Assembly (NCBI RefSeq): GCF_900496995.4
Contig: NC_044019.1
Span: 1,798,001 to 1,862,000, forward strand
Reading direction: 5' to 3'
Origin: Aquila chrysaetos chrysaetos
Taxonomy: Eukaryota; Chordata; Aves; Accipitriformes; Accipitridae
DNA length: 64,000 nt
The notes under the pieces were generated by a model, which was not told where the DNA came from, searched no databases, and saw nothing but the letters and a program-made list of their open reading frames with translations. Numbering within the stretch: position 1 is the stretch's first letter; every line of letters begins with the position of its first letter. Shown here piece by piece: positions 24,801 through 36,550 of this stretch. Both the position numbers and the translations under genes were made by a program.

Positions 24801-26263
24801 TCTTAGCATGGGGATCTCTGTCACACAGTGCTGTCACAGTTACTGGGCTGATATCTTTTAAACAGAATTGGAGATAAGCTTAAGCTGCCATGAATTAGGC
24901 AGAAAAGAACCTAGGTAATCTTTCTGAAATTCCTTTCTTGGAAGGATTGAAACTGACTTTCAGCAGTCAAGAACTTGAAGTGTGAATTTTCAGTTGCAGA
25001 TATCTTTTGTAACAAGCAACCTACCATTGTTCTGTTACTCGGTAGTGGAAAACTTGCTTGAAATGAAAGTTTAAAGCTATCTTTGACTTTATAATTTGTC
25101 AGTTCTGTAGATTGAATGCTGATCACACCTACCGATACAGTAACTGAATGAAGTTTATGCAACTAGAGGTACTAGTAAAAATACCTGAAGTCTCTGCTTT
25201 ATTGCAGGGTAACTTAGCTTTTACATCTTGGTGTGAAACCTTTCAATGCTGTGAAGTTGTGAATTTTCCAAGAGCTTGTTGTGAAGGTGGGGTGGGAAGG
25301 GAGATATTGACTAGATGCACACAACCCTTTGTGCATAGTTCTAACTCGAAACACTGAATAAATTGTAGTTCTTTGAAGACATTTTGCATATTATACAGCA
25401 GCAGTTCCGGAGTACGTGGGATTTTAACAAATGCAAGTCTTTTGATCGAGCAATTGCGTTGGTTAGGTAAATCACTGGTCATTAGCTTTTTTCACATTTT
25501 TTTTTTCTTCTTGCAATCCAGTAGTGCTCACAATCAGTTTTGGTTACTGCCTAAGGCCTCTGCAGTTTAGTCAGCAGACCGTAGTCTTAACCCCATCTTG
25601 AAAAGCACATGGTCTCTATTGCAGCACATGCCATTAACTGGTGAGTAGGCATTCTGTTTACAATGACATTTTATGAATGTCAGCTCATACTTCAGTGAAC
25701 TGAAGATTCGTTCTCTGGCTAGGCTTATTTGGAAATGACAGTGATGTAATCTAAGCTTTTACTGCACTAAAGGTGAGAAGTTTGCAAGCTATTTGCATTA
25801 ACTTGGTTGAAAATTGCTAGAGCTCATTTGGAAAAGTTGTTAATTCACATCTGCACTAATGCTTACATTTCTAGCACTGCAGGGAGGATCTGTTCTTTGT
25901 AACAGATGTATGAGAATGCATCAAGTGGGAACATACCTCAAGGCATGTATTACAATAAACTAATTTTTAAATTACCCTTTTTTCCTTTCTATGTTCCCGG
26001 TACCTGTGGATCGGCTCAATGGTGATTGTATCGACGAACCTTGACTACGGAACCTTCTAAAAATATATACTTAACACACATGGACATCAACTACATATAA
26101 TGAACTGTTAATTCTGTTCCAATAGCGTCCTGAACGCTTTGGGCAGGGAGGTGCGGGGCCTGTGGGTGGCCAGGGTCCTAGAGGAATGGGGCCTGGAACA
26201 CCAACAGGATATGGTAGAGGGAGAGAAGAATATGAAGGCCCAAACAAAAAGCCCCGATTTTAG
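18843..26263 (+). CDS. SFPQ: SFPQ, splicing factor proline/glutamine-rich (10 coding exons)
   Basis: SFPQ (PSF) is a nuclear DBHS-family RNA/DNA-binding protein that pairs with NONO or PSPC1 in splicing, transcription, DNA repair and paraspeckles. Exons: 18843-19490, 19871-20059, 20154-20455, 20569-20664, 22024-22220, 22512-22596, 22890-23007, 23226-23274, 23354-23475, 26126-26263. All have GT-AG borders and compatible phases, totalling 1944 nt or 647 residues plus stop. Order: RGG-type N-terminus ([15 protein letters not shown]), Pro/Gly/Gln-rich region to about 216, RRM1 about 238-308 ([16 protein letters not shown]), RRM2 about 312-395, NOPS about 395-445, a long Glu/Arg-rich coiled coil, and a C-terminal nuclear signal ending NKKPRF. 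From RRM1 onward it is nearly identical to human SFPQ. Human is 707 residues; the shortfall lies in the low-complexity N-terminus. The ATG sits in ACCACCATGTC, a strong Kozak context. Confidence 0.97.
19491..19870 (+). other. SFPQ: SFPQ intron 1 with duplicated YY1-type motif
   Basis: This 380-bp CpG-rich intron carries AAGATGGCGGC near 19525 and CGCCGCCATTTTGAG near 19569-19583. The latter is a 15-bp exact repeat of the motif in the promoter/5' UTR near 18761. Both are YY1-type elements in opposite orientations. YY1 sites often lie just downstream of start sites in housekeeping genes, so this intron may be part of the promoter. This is inferred. Confidence 0.5.
20665..22023 (+). other. SFPQ: SFPQ intron 4
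   Basis: This 1.36-kb intron lies between exons encoding the end of the NOPS region and the start of the coiled coil. It contains T-rich runs near 20796-20810 and 20932-20946. I found no nested gene, snoRNA C/D signature or transposon. Confidence 0.8.
23476..26125 (+). other. SFPQ: SFPQ intron 9 (candidate regulated/retained intron)
   Basis: At 2.65 kb this is by far the longest coding intron of the gene. Its donor is GTAATG, weaker than the GTAAGT type. Reading through it from exon 9 adds nine codons (VMYPVVALV) and a stop at 23503-23505, removing the exon-10 C-terminus with its NKKPRF signal. In mammals SFPQ intron 9 is known for regulated retention, and a short isoform diverges at this same point. 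The final 130 bp before exon 10 (about 25995-26125) is an unusual, non-repetitive stretch that could be a conserved splicing control element. Retention in this species is inferred. Confidence 0.6.
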
Positions 26264-26549
26264 ATGTGACCTGTAGTTTCATTCCAGTTTGTTTTTGTCT
26301 GTCTTGTTTAGACACCAACTTTTTAATTCTTGCATTTTAGTAAGAAAGCTACGTTTTTATGGATGTTAGAAACTTACTGACCTAATATTTGTAAGTGGTC
26401 TGTTTGGGCGAGTACAATTTAATTATGTAATGCAGTGTTTCAAAACAAATTTAGCTGTTTTTTTGATGTATAACGTCCCTAACTTGATGGCAGTGTACCT
26501 TGTGCCACTGAATTCCCAAAGTGTACCAACTTTTTTTTACTGTGCTTCA

Positions 26550-26555
26550 AATAAA
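26550..26555 (+). terminator. SFPQ: SFPQ polyadenylation signal
   Basis: A canonical AATAAA lies 287 bp after the SFPQ stop codon in a T-rich 3' UTR, with a T-rich region following. This gives a short 3' UTR of about 300 bp for the main isoform. Confidence 0.8.
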
Positions 26556-29222
26556 TAGAAAACTAAATGTAGTAACTCTTCTTGCCATTCGTGGTTAAAC
26601 ATAACGAGGCTAAATACCACACCTTCCGCAGTAAACCAAGAATCTTGAGTAGAGGTCAAACTAGACCAGGGTGTGGAACTGTAGTGAAGAGTGAGATCTC
26701 TTCCCATAATGCCTCTAGCTTAAGATTGGGTCAAATAGTAGCCTAACTTTCCAGTAGGTGCAGATTTTTTGAGCATTAATTGTGCTGCAATAAGGAAGCA
26801 AATTGAAATCTTGCAAGTGCTGTAAGATACAATAATTAAAGCTGCACTGCAAGCAGTGCAGTATGTAATGAATTTCCTATTTTAGCTACGGATAATGGGT
26901 GGTGGGATGGTAGCTCTTACCACCTTGGCAGTTACTGCTTGGAATCTTTTAAAGACTTTAAGCAGAAGACTAGCAATGGTTATTTTAAAATAAATTCATA
27001 GAATGACTTGTATTGGCTGACTTCCTAACTAAAGGATTGTTAATGCGATATTTATATGCTCTTAAGCTGTCTGAGATTACAGGATCTGGCCTTGCTCCGT
27101 ATTGTATACTTACCTGAAATTGCTTGGCAAAAAGACCAGAAGTGTTACTTGAGTGATTACGGTTAACTTGCTTATGTCCTCATGCTAATTGAGTGGACTA
27201 ATTTGCATAGTTCAGAATACAATCATTTGTATTATTGGGACTGCAGGAACTATTCTTAAATCGTGTAGCTGGTGGGCAAATCCTAAAAACCTGTATGTAA
27301 AATACAGAAATTAGCTTGCTTGCATGATGGTTATCGCTCTTTTATTATTGATGTTTGGAGATAATGCATCAAAAGTAGTATCTGAATCTGGAGTTTAATA
27401 GTTAATACTACACAGTACAAATAAACTCCCTTTAAGGTTCTTTTGTAGAAGATTTGATGAATTCGTTAGCTTGCTGTTCATTTTATTAAGCCCCAGAAGA
27501 ATTTCAAAGCATTCTGGACTCATTGATAAGGTAGTTGCTTTGCTTATTATTACATTGTACCAGATAAGCTGGGAACATGACTTCCCAGTGTAAAATACCT
27601 TGGTGTTAATGCAGGATATGTCAACCTGCTTGGCACGAAGTAGGTAAACTTATTTTGGCTGTACCTTCACACGATTCCCCAACTACCGAGCATTCTGTGA
27701 GTAGTTTTAATCTTCCAAAGATCTTTCCATTCCTTGTGTTAAGCATTGGCTAATCCTAAATTCTATGCTAAATTTTCTCTGCGGTTAAAACTTTAGTGTC
27801 AGATTGCAGTATTCTAGAGTGCAGATGATCCCTCTTGAAGTACTCACTGTAAGTGCTGTTACTCCTTAAATGAAAAAATAGCATGCTGTGAAATGCTGAT
27901 ACCAGGTAACACTGACTTGGAATATTAAGCGCACTAAATAGCGACTCAGCTTGTTTGGTGAACGCTTCTTATTTTCCCAGAAAAGTTTGGGGGTTGTTAA
28001 CATGCTACAAAAATGAATTGCTATTCAGGAAATTCCGAATTGGCAGTTTGTAAACTGTGGACCAAGTATTTGGGAGTACTTGTATTGGATACTTAGTTTA
28101 AAAATCAGCAGTACCGATGCAATTTGCTTTATTGAAGTAGTATTAAATAATGCATATGTTTTCTGGAGGGTGTTCATGGGACACCCGCAAAAGGTGAAGG
28201 TGTCCTAGATGGGGAATTCTGAACGTGAACATTAAATTAATTTTTTCAGTTTATTTTTCAGATTACATGTCATTCTTTATTAAAGAGATGCTGGTGCATA
28301 TCCTAAAGTATGTTCTTTTGTAGTTCTGTAACTTGGAAGAGTGAAGGATGCTGATGTCCTTGTACCTTACAGAGGTTGTCTTTTGCTACCCCTGTTTTGT
28401 ACGTAAGCTATTGTTGCTAGGTATTAAAAATAGCTGAGTTGCAAACCTATGATTAGTAAATATATTGAAAGATTTGGCAGTTTTCAAAACATTTGAAAGT
28501 TTGGTTAAATCTAGCTTTGTTGTAGCTGCATAAGCAGAATTTCTAAAACAAGTTCTGCTTTTGAGTTGCATGTATTAAACAGGCATACAATTAACTAGCC
28601 AACTTCTTTTCAAGACCTTTTAAAGGTGGTGTCTTAAAAGCTGGCAAACATGTCAACTTTAAAATCTGATGAAGTTGCTAAATGTGGGAGGTGAGAAAGT
28701 TATGTTCCTTTGATCTGTTCCTATGAGGTTTTGGACTTTTTTCATAAAATCAGATTTATATAACTGAATCTTTAAAACCATTTAGAAAAGTGCTTTGTTG
28801 GTCAGACCTGTTTTTGGATGGTCTGGATCACATAACACATTTTTGTACTGGACTTGGAGGACATTGGCTGTTGCAATTTAGCTTGCTTTATCAAAATTGA
28901 GCCCATTTTGACACTTGGATCTCTAAAAACTGCAGCATGTAGAAACTGGTATCGTTATACATATATCTTCACGCTTTCTCAGAAACGAATACAGAATAAT
29001 CTTGTCTTCTGGTGTAGACACATGACACTAATCATTTATACAGCTGATGAGAAACTGAAACTGCTTTTGAGATTTTGTGGTATTTTTGTGGTAGAAAAAT
29101 TCTTGGCTTCTCCTTGGCAACCATTTACTGTGGCAGCAAGTTTTTGCTGGAGTTTGAGACTGCAATTTACACTTAAAACTAGTGGCCTGCTACATAACTG
29201 CACTTAGCCAGCATTTCTGCAG

Positions 29223-29325
29223 TTCATAACTGTGAGGAACGTAGTACCACAAATGGCAATGGACATTAGGACCCGGATGTAGTATTCCTGCTTGCTCCAA
29301 GATTCTCATTGCCGACTGCATACAG
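29223..29325 (+). other. SFPQ: candidate alternative SFPQ 3' exon
   Basis: The acceptor is CCAGCATTTCTGCAG, ending at 29222; the donor is ACAG|GTAGGT, with GT at 29326. They bound a 103-nt segment on the SFPQ strand. Joined to exon 9 in phase 0 it would add about 19 codons before a stop. Both sites fit consensus well, but a chance pair cannot be excluded. Confidence 0.35.
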
Positions 29326-30359
29326 GTAGGTAACAAGCAATATAATATAACTTGGTGACTTTCTATGTAATCTTATACTGTGGGTATTCTGACATCACAC
29401 TTCTGACTGTGGAATTACAGTGCAGCACTCTTGATACCTGTATGTTAAGCTTGCATCAAAGCTGCGTGGTTTTCGGTTTTAAGCTTTGTCTTGTTCAGAG
29501 TCAATAAGCAACTTACTGTGATTCTTAGATAAGTATTTTCAGACCCGATTCCTTTGTACATATGACTCGGCTTGTGTGGATTTTTCTTAGTTCCGATGTA
29601 ACGAAGATATTCTTAGAATGAGCTCTGTGGGGAAGAGGGAATGTGATCTTACACTCACTTAAGTCAACTAGGTGCTATCGGTGCCTAGAAAAGGACTGTT
29701 TAAACTTTCTGTAGTGACAAAATGGCCCATCTGCAGCGCATCCCTTTGTAGAGTCTTGGCTCAGTAGGAAATGCATTAGCAATCGCTGTTCTAGCCTTGT
29801 GTGCACTGTGCGATAGTCACTTAAAGCTTGCTAATACAGTCAGCTTTGAGACTGATGTGGAATATTTTTGAGGACATACAAATGAGTGCTTGAATGAATA
29901 TCCCCGTGAGTAGTTTCATAGAGCTTATTGGACATTTCAGTTGTCTTTTTTTAATCTTTGATTGACAAGCATAATACATTCCTCTGCCTTTAATTGACAG
30001 TGATGAGATTCTGTATTTCTGCCTCGTAGAGTCATCTTGGTAGTGTAATGCTCAATTTCATTTTTCATCAGTCTTGGGGATGTAATTCTAAACTCTTCCA
30101 TTACTAGAAATACTGAATGTAGTGTTTCAGGATTAACATGCTTACATTTCCAGACATCCAGACATGCTGATCTCCAGCTCTTTTGCATTAGCTCTTGAAT
30201 TTTAAGGTCCCTTGTTTCAGCACATGATCTAGCTCTTGTCTGATACTCAGTTTATTTCAGAGGTGTTGTAACGTGTTTTCCCGCTTGTTCTGCAAAGTTC
30301 TGCTTTGCATACTTGTTTCTGGTATTGTCACATTTGCACCCTTCCGTATTATCTTCCAG

Positions 30360-30479
30360 GCAAGACTCCTGCTGGTGAACAGGGGATCTGCTGGACGGCC
30401 TTGCCCTCTGCTGTAGCTGACTTCTCATGTTCCATTGAAAGCTTGAAGTAGCAGCTGCACCTTAAGATCGTAATAGCAG
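30360..30479 (+). other. SFPQ: candidate alternative SFPQ 3' exon
   Basis: A polypyrimidine-rich acceptor (CCGTATTATCTTCCAG) ends at 30359 and a donor GCAG|GTCTTT begins at 30480, enclosing 120 nt. In phase 0 from exon 9 it would add 18 codons before a TAG. The acceptor is good and the donor moderate. No protein match is expected, because such exons would be poison or tail exons. Confidence 0.3.
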
Positions 30480-32471
30480 GTCTTTGGTTACACCACAGTG
30501 AGTGTAGCCGAACTCTAGCTAGTCAAGCAGTGACACCACTTGTCACAAAGTCAGTTTGGCTTTTCGTGATGCTTACTCTTACCTGTGACGAGAATTCAGT
30601 AGCAAAACTGATGGCAGTATGCGTACTGTCATGTAGCAAAACTGAATTAATTAATCTTTAAACCAGCGCTCAGATCTGACTAGTTTTTCCAGTGTGCTCT
30701 GGATACTTGACTTGACCTGCAGGAATGTCGTGGAGGGGTTATTGGCACATCTGCCTCGTTCTACGTACTTGAACTAGCAGGTTTTTGACACTCTTGGAGC
30801 AAGCAATTTGTGACTGAACCATGGGTCTCATACCAGCTCTGACTGCAGTAATGAAACTTGGTGTGGTAGCTAACTTAAAAGCAAATAGTCATGTCTGCTC
30901 TAAGTCAGTCTGTAACAAGTGGGTACAAGTAATGACATTAAGTGCTTGCATTGTGTTTCATCTTGGGTTTTATCTGTGTGTGAAATACACTTTTTCTCAA
31001 AAGCTTATCTGAAGCTCAGAAGTGTGGTGTCAGAATACATATGCGTACCTGCTAGGCCCTCAGATCCAGATACTGGTGCTGTCAGGAGAGAGCACAGCAT
31101 AGTGTGTATGGGGGCTTTACTGTAACATTAAGCATACAAAGTGTTGATTTGCTTGCAGTTTTCCCCATAGCTAAACACTGAGGCCTGTGAGTAGTTTTAG
31201 GACTTGAGCAGTAATGGGGTTGCATGTCTCTGTTAATCATTGCCAGCTGCAGTGACATGATCAGGAAGGCCAGTGTTTGTTCCATTATGTTAAATGAGGC
31301 TAAGCATGTTGGAAAGGATGCATAAAAAGTATGCTGTTCTGGGTAATAACTTGGCTTCTTCCACTACTAGCAAGTTTGGAATCAGCTAATTAGCTTCAGA
31401 TTTTTTTTCTCTCCATACCAGCTAGTGGGGCTGTTAAATAGCTGCTTACTGGAAAAGGAAAAAAAGGGAGGATTGGCCTTCTCCCACCTCTGTCATTGCT
31501 GCTAGATAATGATTGACACGTTAGGACTTGGCTGTGCAATCCCGCAGTGGTCTGTGAATACCCCATCTCTATAAATGTTGCTTCTGAACACCAGTACTGA
31601 AGAGCTAACTGGGGAGGGTTGGGAGGAGTGTGGCTATAAGTGAATCTGGAGTGTTAAAAGGATGCACAAAGATATAGTATCCCTTATGCATGGTGTTTGT
31701 TGCTATGGCATAGAAAACAAAACGTGCATACTATACTTCTGCTCCTGAGGGCCATGATAAAACCCAGGTGGTGGGTTTGAGACTAAACTTGAACTTCGCC
31801 CTGCCTGGTCAGATCACATTGTGACCACGGTGTGATTTGCCTCCCAACTAGAGGTGTGCACAGAACCTTGTACTACATCCCTAGCTGCTGACCATTGCAG
31901 TTTGCCCTCAACTTAGCTATAGTAAAAGGGTGGGTCTTCAGAAGGGAAGAACCTGTTGCCGAGAATAAAAGCAGTAGACTGATAATGCTAACTTCTAGTG
32001 TCTTCCTTTGGCTTTTGAAGCACTTCTAGGACTATTGAACCTGAGGGCTGCTAGGAGTCAGGAACATGGCACTCCTTCATGAAGGGGAAGAAAGAGGGCA
32101 TTACTACAGGAGACAAACTAGGGTAAAATAGTTGAAGTAGCTTGACAAAATTGTTAATGCCTTCACATAAGGGATAGTATACCTCTGGCTGCAATCAAAC
32201 TTCATTGTACTCAGACTGGTGATTTACGGTTTGTGCTCAGACAAGGTGCAGTTCTTCAGTCAACTACCTGCATATTCCTTCATCTCTTTACAAGTGTTTA
32301 GGCTAGCCTATTTTTGCCCCTTATTCTTCCACTTAATATTTTGGAATAATTTGTAAATTCCCCCTCATAACTAATCAGTCCATGTATCTTAAAACCTTAT
32401 TTTTAAGTTAGTTTTGAAATGGTCAGAATTTTGTGTGTATTACTATAATAACTTCAGTTGTTATCCTTTAG

Positions 32472-32580
32472 GTGAAGATGAAAGCTGAGTGAAACCGGAG
32501 TGCTCATCCACGGGAAGTAAGCATAACTTCTAGTCTTGTTCTGAATGGGTGAAATAATAAAGGCTTCTGGACTCTTGATG
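32472..32580 (+). other. SFPQ: candidate alternative last exon of SFPQ (short C-terminus)
   Basis: The acceptor TTATCCTTTAG ends at 32471. Spliced in phase 0 after exon 9 (ending GAC ATG), it adds VKMKAE and stops. The exon then offers two fates: a donor GGAA|GTAAGC at 32517, or a poly(A) signal AATAAA at 32556-32561. That makes it a classic composite terminal exon. The human short SFPQ isoform also diverges after exon 9 and ends in a few residues. The end coordinate is set about 20 bp after the signal. Transcript evidence would decide it. Confidence 0.42.
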
Positions 32581-33023
32581 TTCAGTCACTGACTACCTTT
32601 GAATTGGTGAATATTGAGAAATTGGTACAAGTGAACACATGAAATGTGTAGGGTAGGACTTAGTACCTGCTGTCAAGCTGTGGGGTTAAGCACCCAGGCT
32701 CCACCTGGGCTTGATATCTTGACAGCAGTGGTTAAAAATACCTTTCTAGACATGGGTTTGTACAAAAGATTTCAGAATCACTGTGGGTATAACTTCTGAA
32801 TATTTCTCCAGTTCAGGAGCCGAGCATGAGCACATCCAACATGATGCCCAGTGATAGATGGAGGGACCAAGATAACAAGTGAACAAGTGAGTAGTTGGTG
32901 TCCTTATACTGCTCTCAGAGCTCAGTAGTCCATCACCCTGTGATGTATTATGTAGTTTCTGCCTGAAATTTGCCATTGATTAATCTCAATTTTATATAAA
33001 ATTTCTGAATCTTTCTTTTGTAG

Positions 33024-33095
33024 ACCCAAGGTATAACCATTGTTTGAGGCTTTTCAGCCCTGCAGGATCAAATAAACGCTGTCCTCTGAATGCTA
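33024..33095 (+). other. SFPQ: candidate alternative terminal exon of SFPQ
   Basis: A strong acceptor (CTTTCTTTTGTAG) ends at 33023, and an AATAAA lies 47 bp later at 33071-33076, followed by a T/G-bearing stretch. It is consistent with a very short terminal non-coding exon on the SFPQ strand. There is also a GTATAA donor-like sequence seven bases into it. Confidence 0.3.
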
Positions 33096-33809
33096 TAGGT
33101 GGTCAAACGAGAAAAATAACCATTTCTACATTCAGGCTCCTGTGAATAGGGTGGGTGATTGTCAGCAGGGAAAAAGGGGAACAATAGAGCAGCTGCTTCT
33201 CAAATGTTACCCAACTAAAAGTTGTTAAAAAGCTATTTTCCTGAAATACTTTAATGAACATTGAACTTTCAAAATAACCTGGAATATAAATTAGCACATA
33301 CAAGAGCACAAGCAGATAGCGATTTAGGGAAATAAATTAACTTGCAGAGCTGGAATTAATGACATTTTCCCTCTAATTTACCACTTAAACTACAAGGGGG
33401 AACTTCAGATATTTAAAATCTTGTGTGAGGAGGAACATGGAAAGTACCTTAACTCACAGGTGATGGGTGAGTAATGGCTTAGATATGCCACGACCGAACC
33501 TGTAAGATGTGAAGCCAGTGAGATTCAATCGGTGAATTCCTATTGAATCATGTGTGGTTTGTCACTGCTGCTCTTGTTTCTAGGGTAGTAAAACACAAAG
33601 CCATTTCAGATCTTTGAAATTTATGAAGTAGATGAAAATGTGAATGCTGCTCGTTTCATCTCAAGTCTGACATGAGAACCTGTGATCCTAGAGAACATAT
33701 GACAGGTGAATGGCCTGTTGTGATGCACCAATTCCCTTTCTGTGTCATTACGTGTGATTTCTGCTGGTGTTTTTAACGTTCTTGCTAACTATGTGCTTTG
33801 CACTTGCAG

Positions 33810-33885
33810 AAGAAGAAGAATGCAATGAAGAGGAGCCAGGAACATAACATTTTTAAAAATAAAATATTTAAATTTTTTTATAAAT
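33810..33885 (+). other. SFPQ: candidate distal terminal exon of SFPQ
   Basis: The acceptor GCTTTGCACTTGCAG ends at 33809. The segment begins AAGAAGAAGAATG, a purine-rich stretch like an exonic splicing enhancer, and reaches AATAAA at 33858-33863 followed by T-rich sequence. This is the most distal credible 3' end for SFPQ-strand transcripts before the GC-rich domain begins. Confidence 0.38.
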
Positions 33886-34960
33886 GACTTCTGTTTTGTT
33901 CCAGAGTTTATTCAGTGAGTAAGCGATCTGTTCAGCTTAATGTGGTGTGGATGAATTTGAGAAACACTGCCACAAATGAGGCTGTAGACAGGGACACAAT
34001 GTGCTTGGAGTGCTGGAGGGAGAAGGGCTTGGGTCGTTGCGTCCTGCTCTACACTGTCACAAGCACATGAAAGATAACCACTCATAACCAGTAAAAAACC
34101 TGACAAATACATAATACAGTATTTTTTCCTGCTGGGATTGTGCCATGGGATTCCTCTTGTAGTTAAAATGCTCCAGTTTTCAGGCTGACTGTATTCCTGA
34201 CCAATGTGCAGCCATAGGTGCTTTTGCTAAATGACTACCTTAATTTTTTTTTTCTTTTTTATAAATTACACTTGCACCTAAGGCACTTTAAGTAGTTTCT
34301 GGTAGTTTCACCTGTTCTTTCCCCATCTTGAGTCCTGTGTACTGCTGTGTTTTTTTAGATCGTAGAATTCTAAATGTTTACGTGTGCCTGATTGGTTTTT
34401 AATAGTTTTCTTGGTGATGACTGTAGTAATTAAGCCTGAGGTGCCAAAGTTCGAGTTCTTCGGAAGCCAGAAAAGTGACAAATTGCCGTGGTTCGTGTTG
34501 CTTCATTAGATTCTCTGGACAGCTGTACTGTGCACATATGTAGTTCATGCTGTCATTTATTAAATATAATCCTTTGTTTAAATATCAAATAGTTTAATGT
34601 GTTAAAACACGTCAGCAGTAGTCTCTGTTCATACAGCTGTGTTGTAACAAGGTTTTCCCCTACAGCAGCATCAAGAGTCATGAACATTTGGCTGGGAGTT
34701 GCCTTGCCAGACTAGAAAGATCAAAATAAATCGGGTTTAATGTGACAAAGTCATATGAAATACTTGAGACTTGTCTGGGTGTCCAGTGGTGCTGGCTGGA
34801 ACACAGCTCGCCTGTGCTTTAAATCCTGGCCAGGAATGTGTGTTGCTTTGGCCGAAATGCAGTTTGTTTACTTCCCTCAGAAAGTTTCATTAACAAAACA
34901 GAGTAAGGCTGGTCAGAACTGCTGTAGCAGTTTTCTGATGTACGTTTCTGATGTTGACTC

Positions 34961-36550
34961 AATTATTTTACAGCAGTAAGGGCAGATAAGCTGCCCCGGT
35001 GCCCACCCCGATGCCCCTGGCGTGGTGGGGTTGGCCAGAGAAAAGTAGGTGCTGTTGGGGGGGGGGGGGGGGGGGGGTCAGGCCTGTGGCCTCACCCCTG
35101 TCCTGAGCGTCACTGGGGCTTGGGTGGAGGGAAGGGACCCCGGCAGCCAGCCGCAGTGGGTGGGGGGGTTCACAGCGGCCAAGCAGGTTTACAGTGGAGA
35201 AGGTTGGTGCTGCATTAAAAGCTTCTGACTGCCGCTGTTCACTGTCTGGTGCAATCAAGCAATTGGGTACAGGGTAATCTGAGGTATTTCACTCTCTGAT
35301 TTGACTTCTTTGTGGTATTGTCTGGGGTCTGAAAAGGCTTCAGCAAGAAGAGGTTTTGTGGTTCCTCAATAGCTGCACTGCAAGGGGCTGGGTTTCAATG
35401 TCTTTGTCTCCACAGCTATTGCAGGCTTATGCAGCCTTTTTTTCCATCCAATTCTGTTATTTTCCAGTAACTTGTCCCAATTTCTTTTCCAGTGTTGCAG
35501 CATCGGCTGCTTCCTATGTGAAACTGTTCCAGCCTGAACGTGAGTCCAGCATTCAACCAACGTGCTGAACTTCACCTCCTACAACTCCCTTTATAAGCCA
35601 GCTGTGTTTTGCTTTCTGTATTGAGATGGGATGTGTTTTGGAGGATGGCAAAAAGCCCCCTCAGCTGTTCTCATCACCTGGTAGAGGACTGGCAAGGAGG
35701 TTTTCCTCCAACAGTTGGGCACCATGCCAGTGGGTTGTTGTCCTCTAGCTGGCAAAGCTGATCACCCGGTTCTACCAAATGTTTCATTGCTCTGAGTAGC
35801 TCCTGTAATTAAAAAAAAAAAATCAGAGACTGAGGGCAGGCATGAGGTCCCACGTGGATGGTGTTAGAGTCCCATCCCACCCAGGCAGCAGCGTTTTATC
35901 TGCCATCGTGTCCTTCTGCCATGGGGGCTTCTCTGAGCTGTGCTGCTCTGCCAGGGATTGGGAATGGTGTGGGGGCTGTGACCCCCACCCAGGCAGGATG
36001 GTGACCAGGTGCCCCTTCAGTGGTGCTGGGGCAGCCCTTGGCTTGGCCCCAGCCGCCTGGGAAGAGCAAACACACGCTGAAATGGTTTCACAATGTTTGC
36101 ACAAAAAAAGGAACCTTTGTCCTGGCCGTGAGCGGGCTCTGCTCTGCGGTGGGGGCGAAACCCCGCTATCAGAGAAGGGAGCTGCTGCTTTCTAAGCTGA
36201 AGGAAGACGATTTCTGCGGGTGGGTGTCTCCCTGGCTGGCTTGAACAACAAAGCCGGGAGCAGTGACAAATGCTTCCTGCGGTAATGCCAGCGCGCTGAA
36301 GCCACGACCCCGTGCTGCGGGTGTGAGGGTGCTGAGCTGCTGCAATCCAGTGTTCAGGACGGGTTTTTTTTTTTGTTTTGTTTTTTTAATACTTTTTCCC
36401 CTGAGGGGCTTTCTGGGACAAGAAGGGCTGGAGCCTGCCCTGGCCTGTTGCTGTTTATCATCCCTCAGCTCGCAAGACGGAGCAGGGAGAAGCTCCAAAT
36501 CATCGTGAGCAGCTCCTTGGCTGCACTCGCTGCGGCTTCTCCCAGCAGAG
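34961..36550. other. composition transition, no gene seen
   Basis: Here the sequence changes from AT-rich to GC-rich. It begins with a 21-base G run at 35057-35077. I see no exon, no recognisable repeat family and no convincing promoter. Confidence 0.6.
35057..35077. repeat. poly-G tract (21 G)
   Basis: An uninterrupted run of 21 G at the boundary between the AT-rich and GC-rich halves of the window. It is likely to be length-polymorphic or miscounted. Confidence 0.9.

Larger units (their letters stand above)
26576..34960 (+). other. SFPQ: SFPQ downstream region, likely extended 3' gene territory
   Basis: More than 8 kb follow the main poly(A) signal with no independent gene that I can identify and no recognisable transposon. 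The tract has a uniform moderate AT content and contains several convincing plus-strand acceptor/donor pairs and AATAAA signals, listed separately. Human SFPQ also has alternative non-coding 3' exons spread over several kilobases downstream, so this is best read as part of the SFPQ transcription unit. Mammalian ZMYM1 and ZMYM6, which occupy this interval in human, are not visible. Confidence 0.5.
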
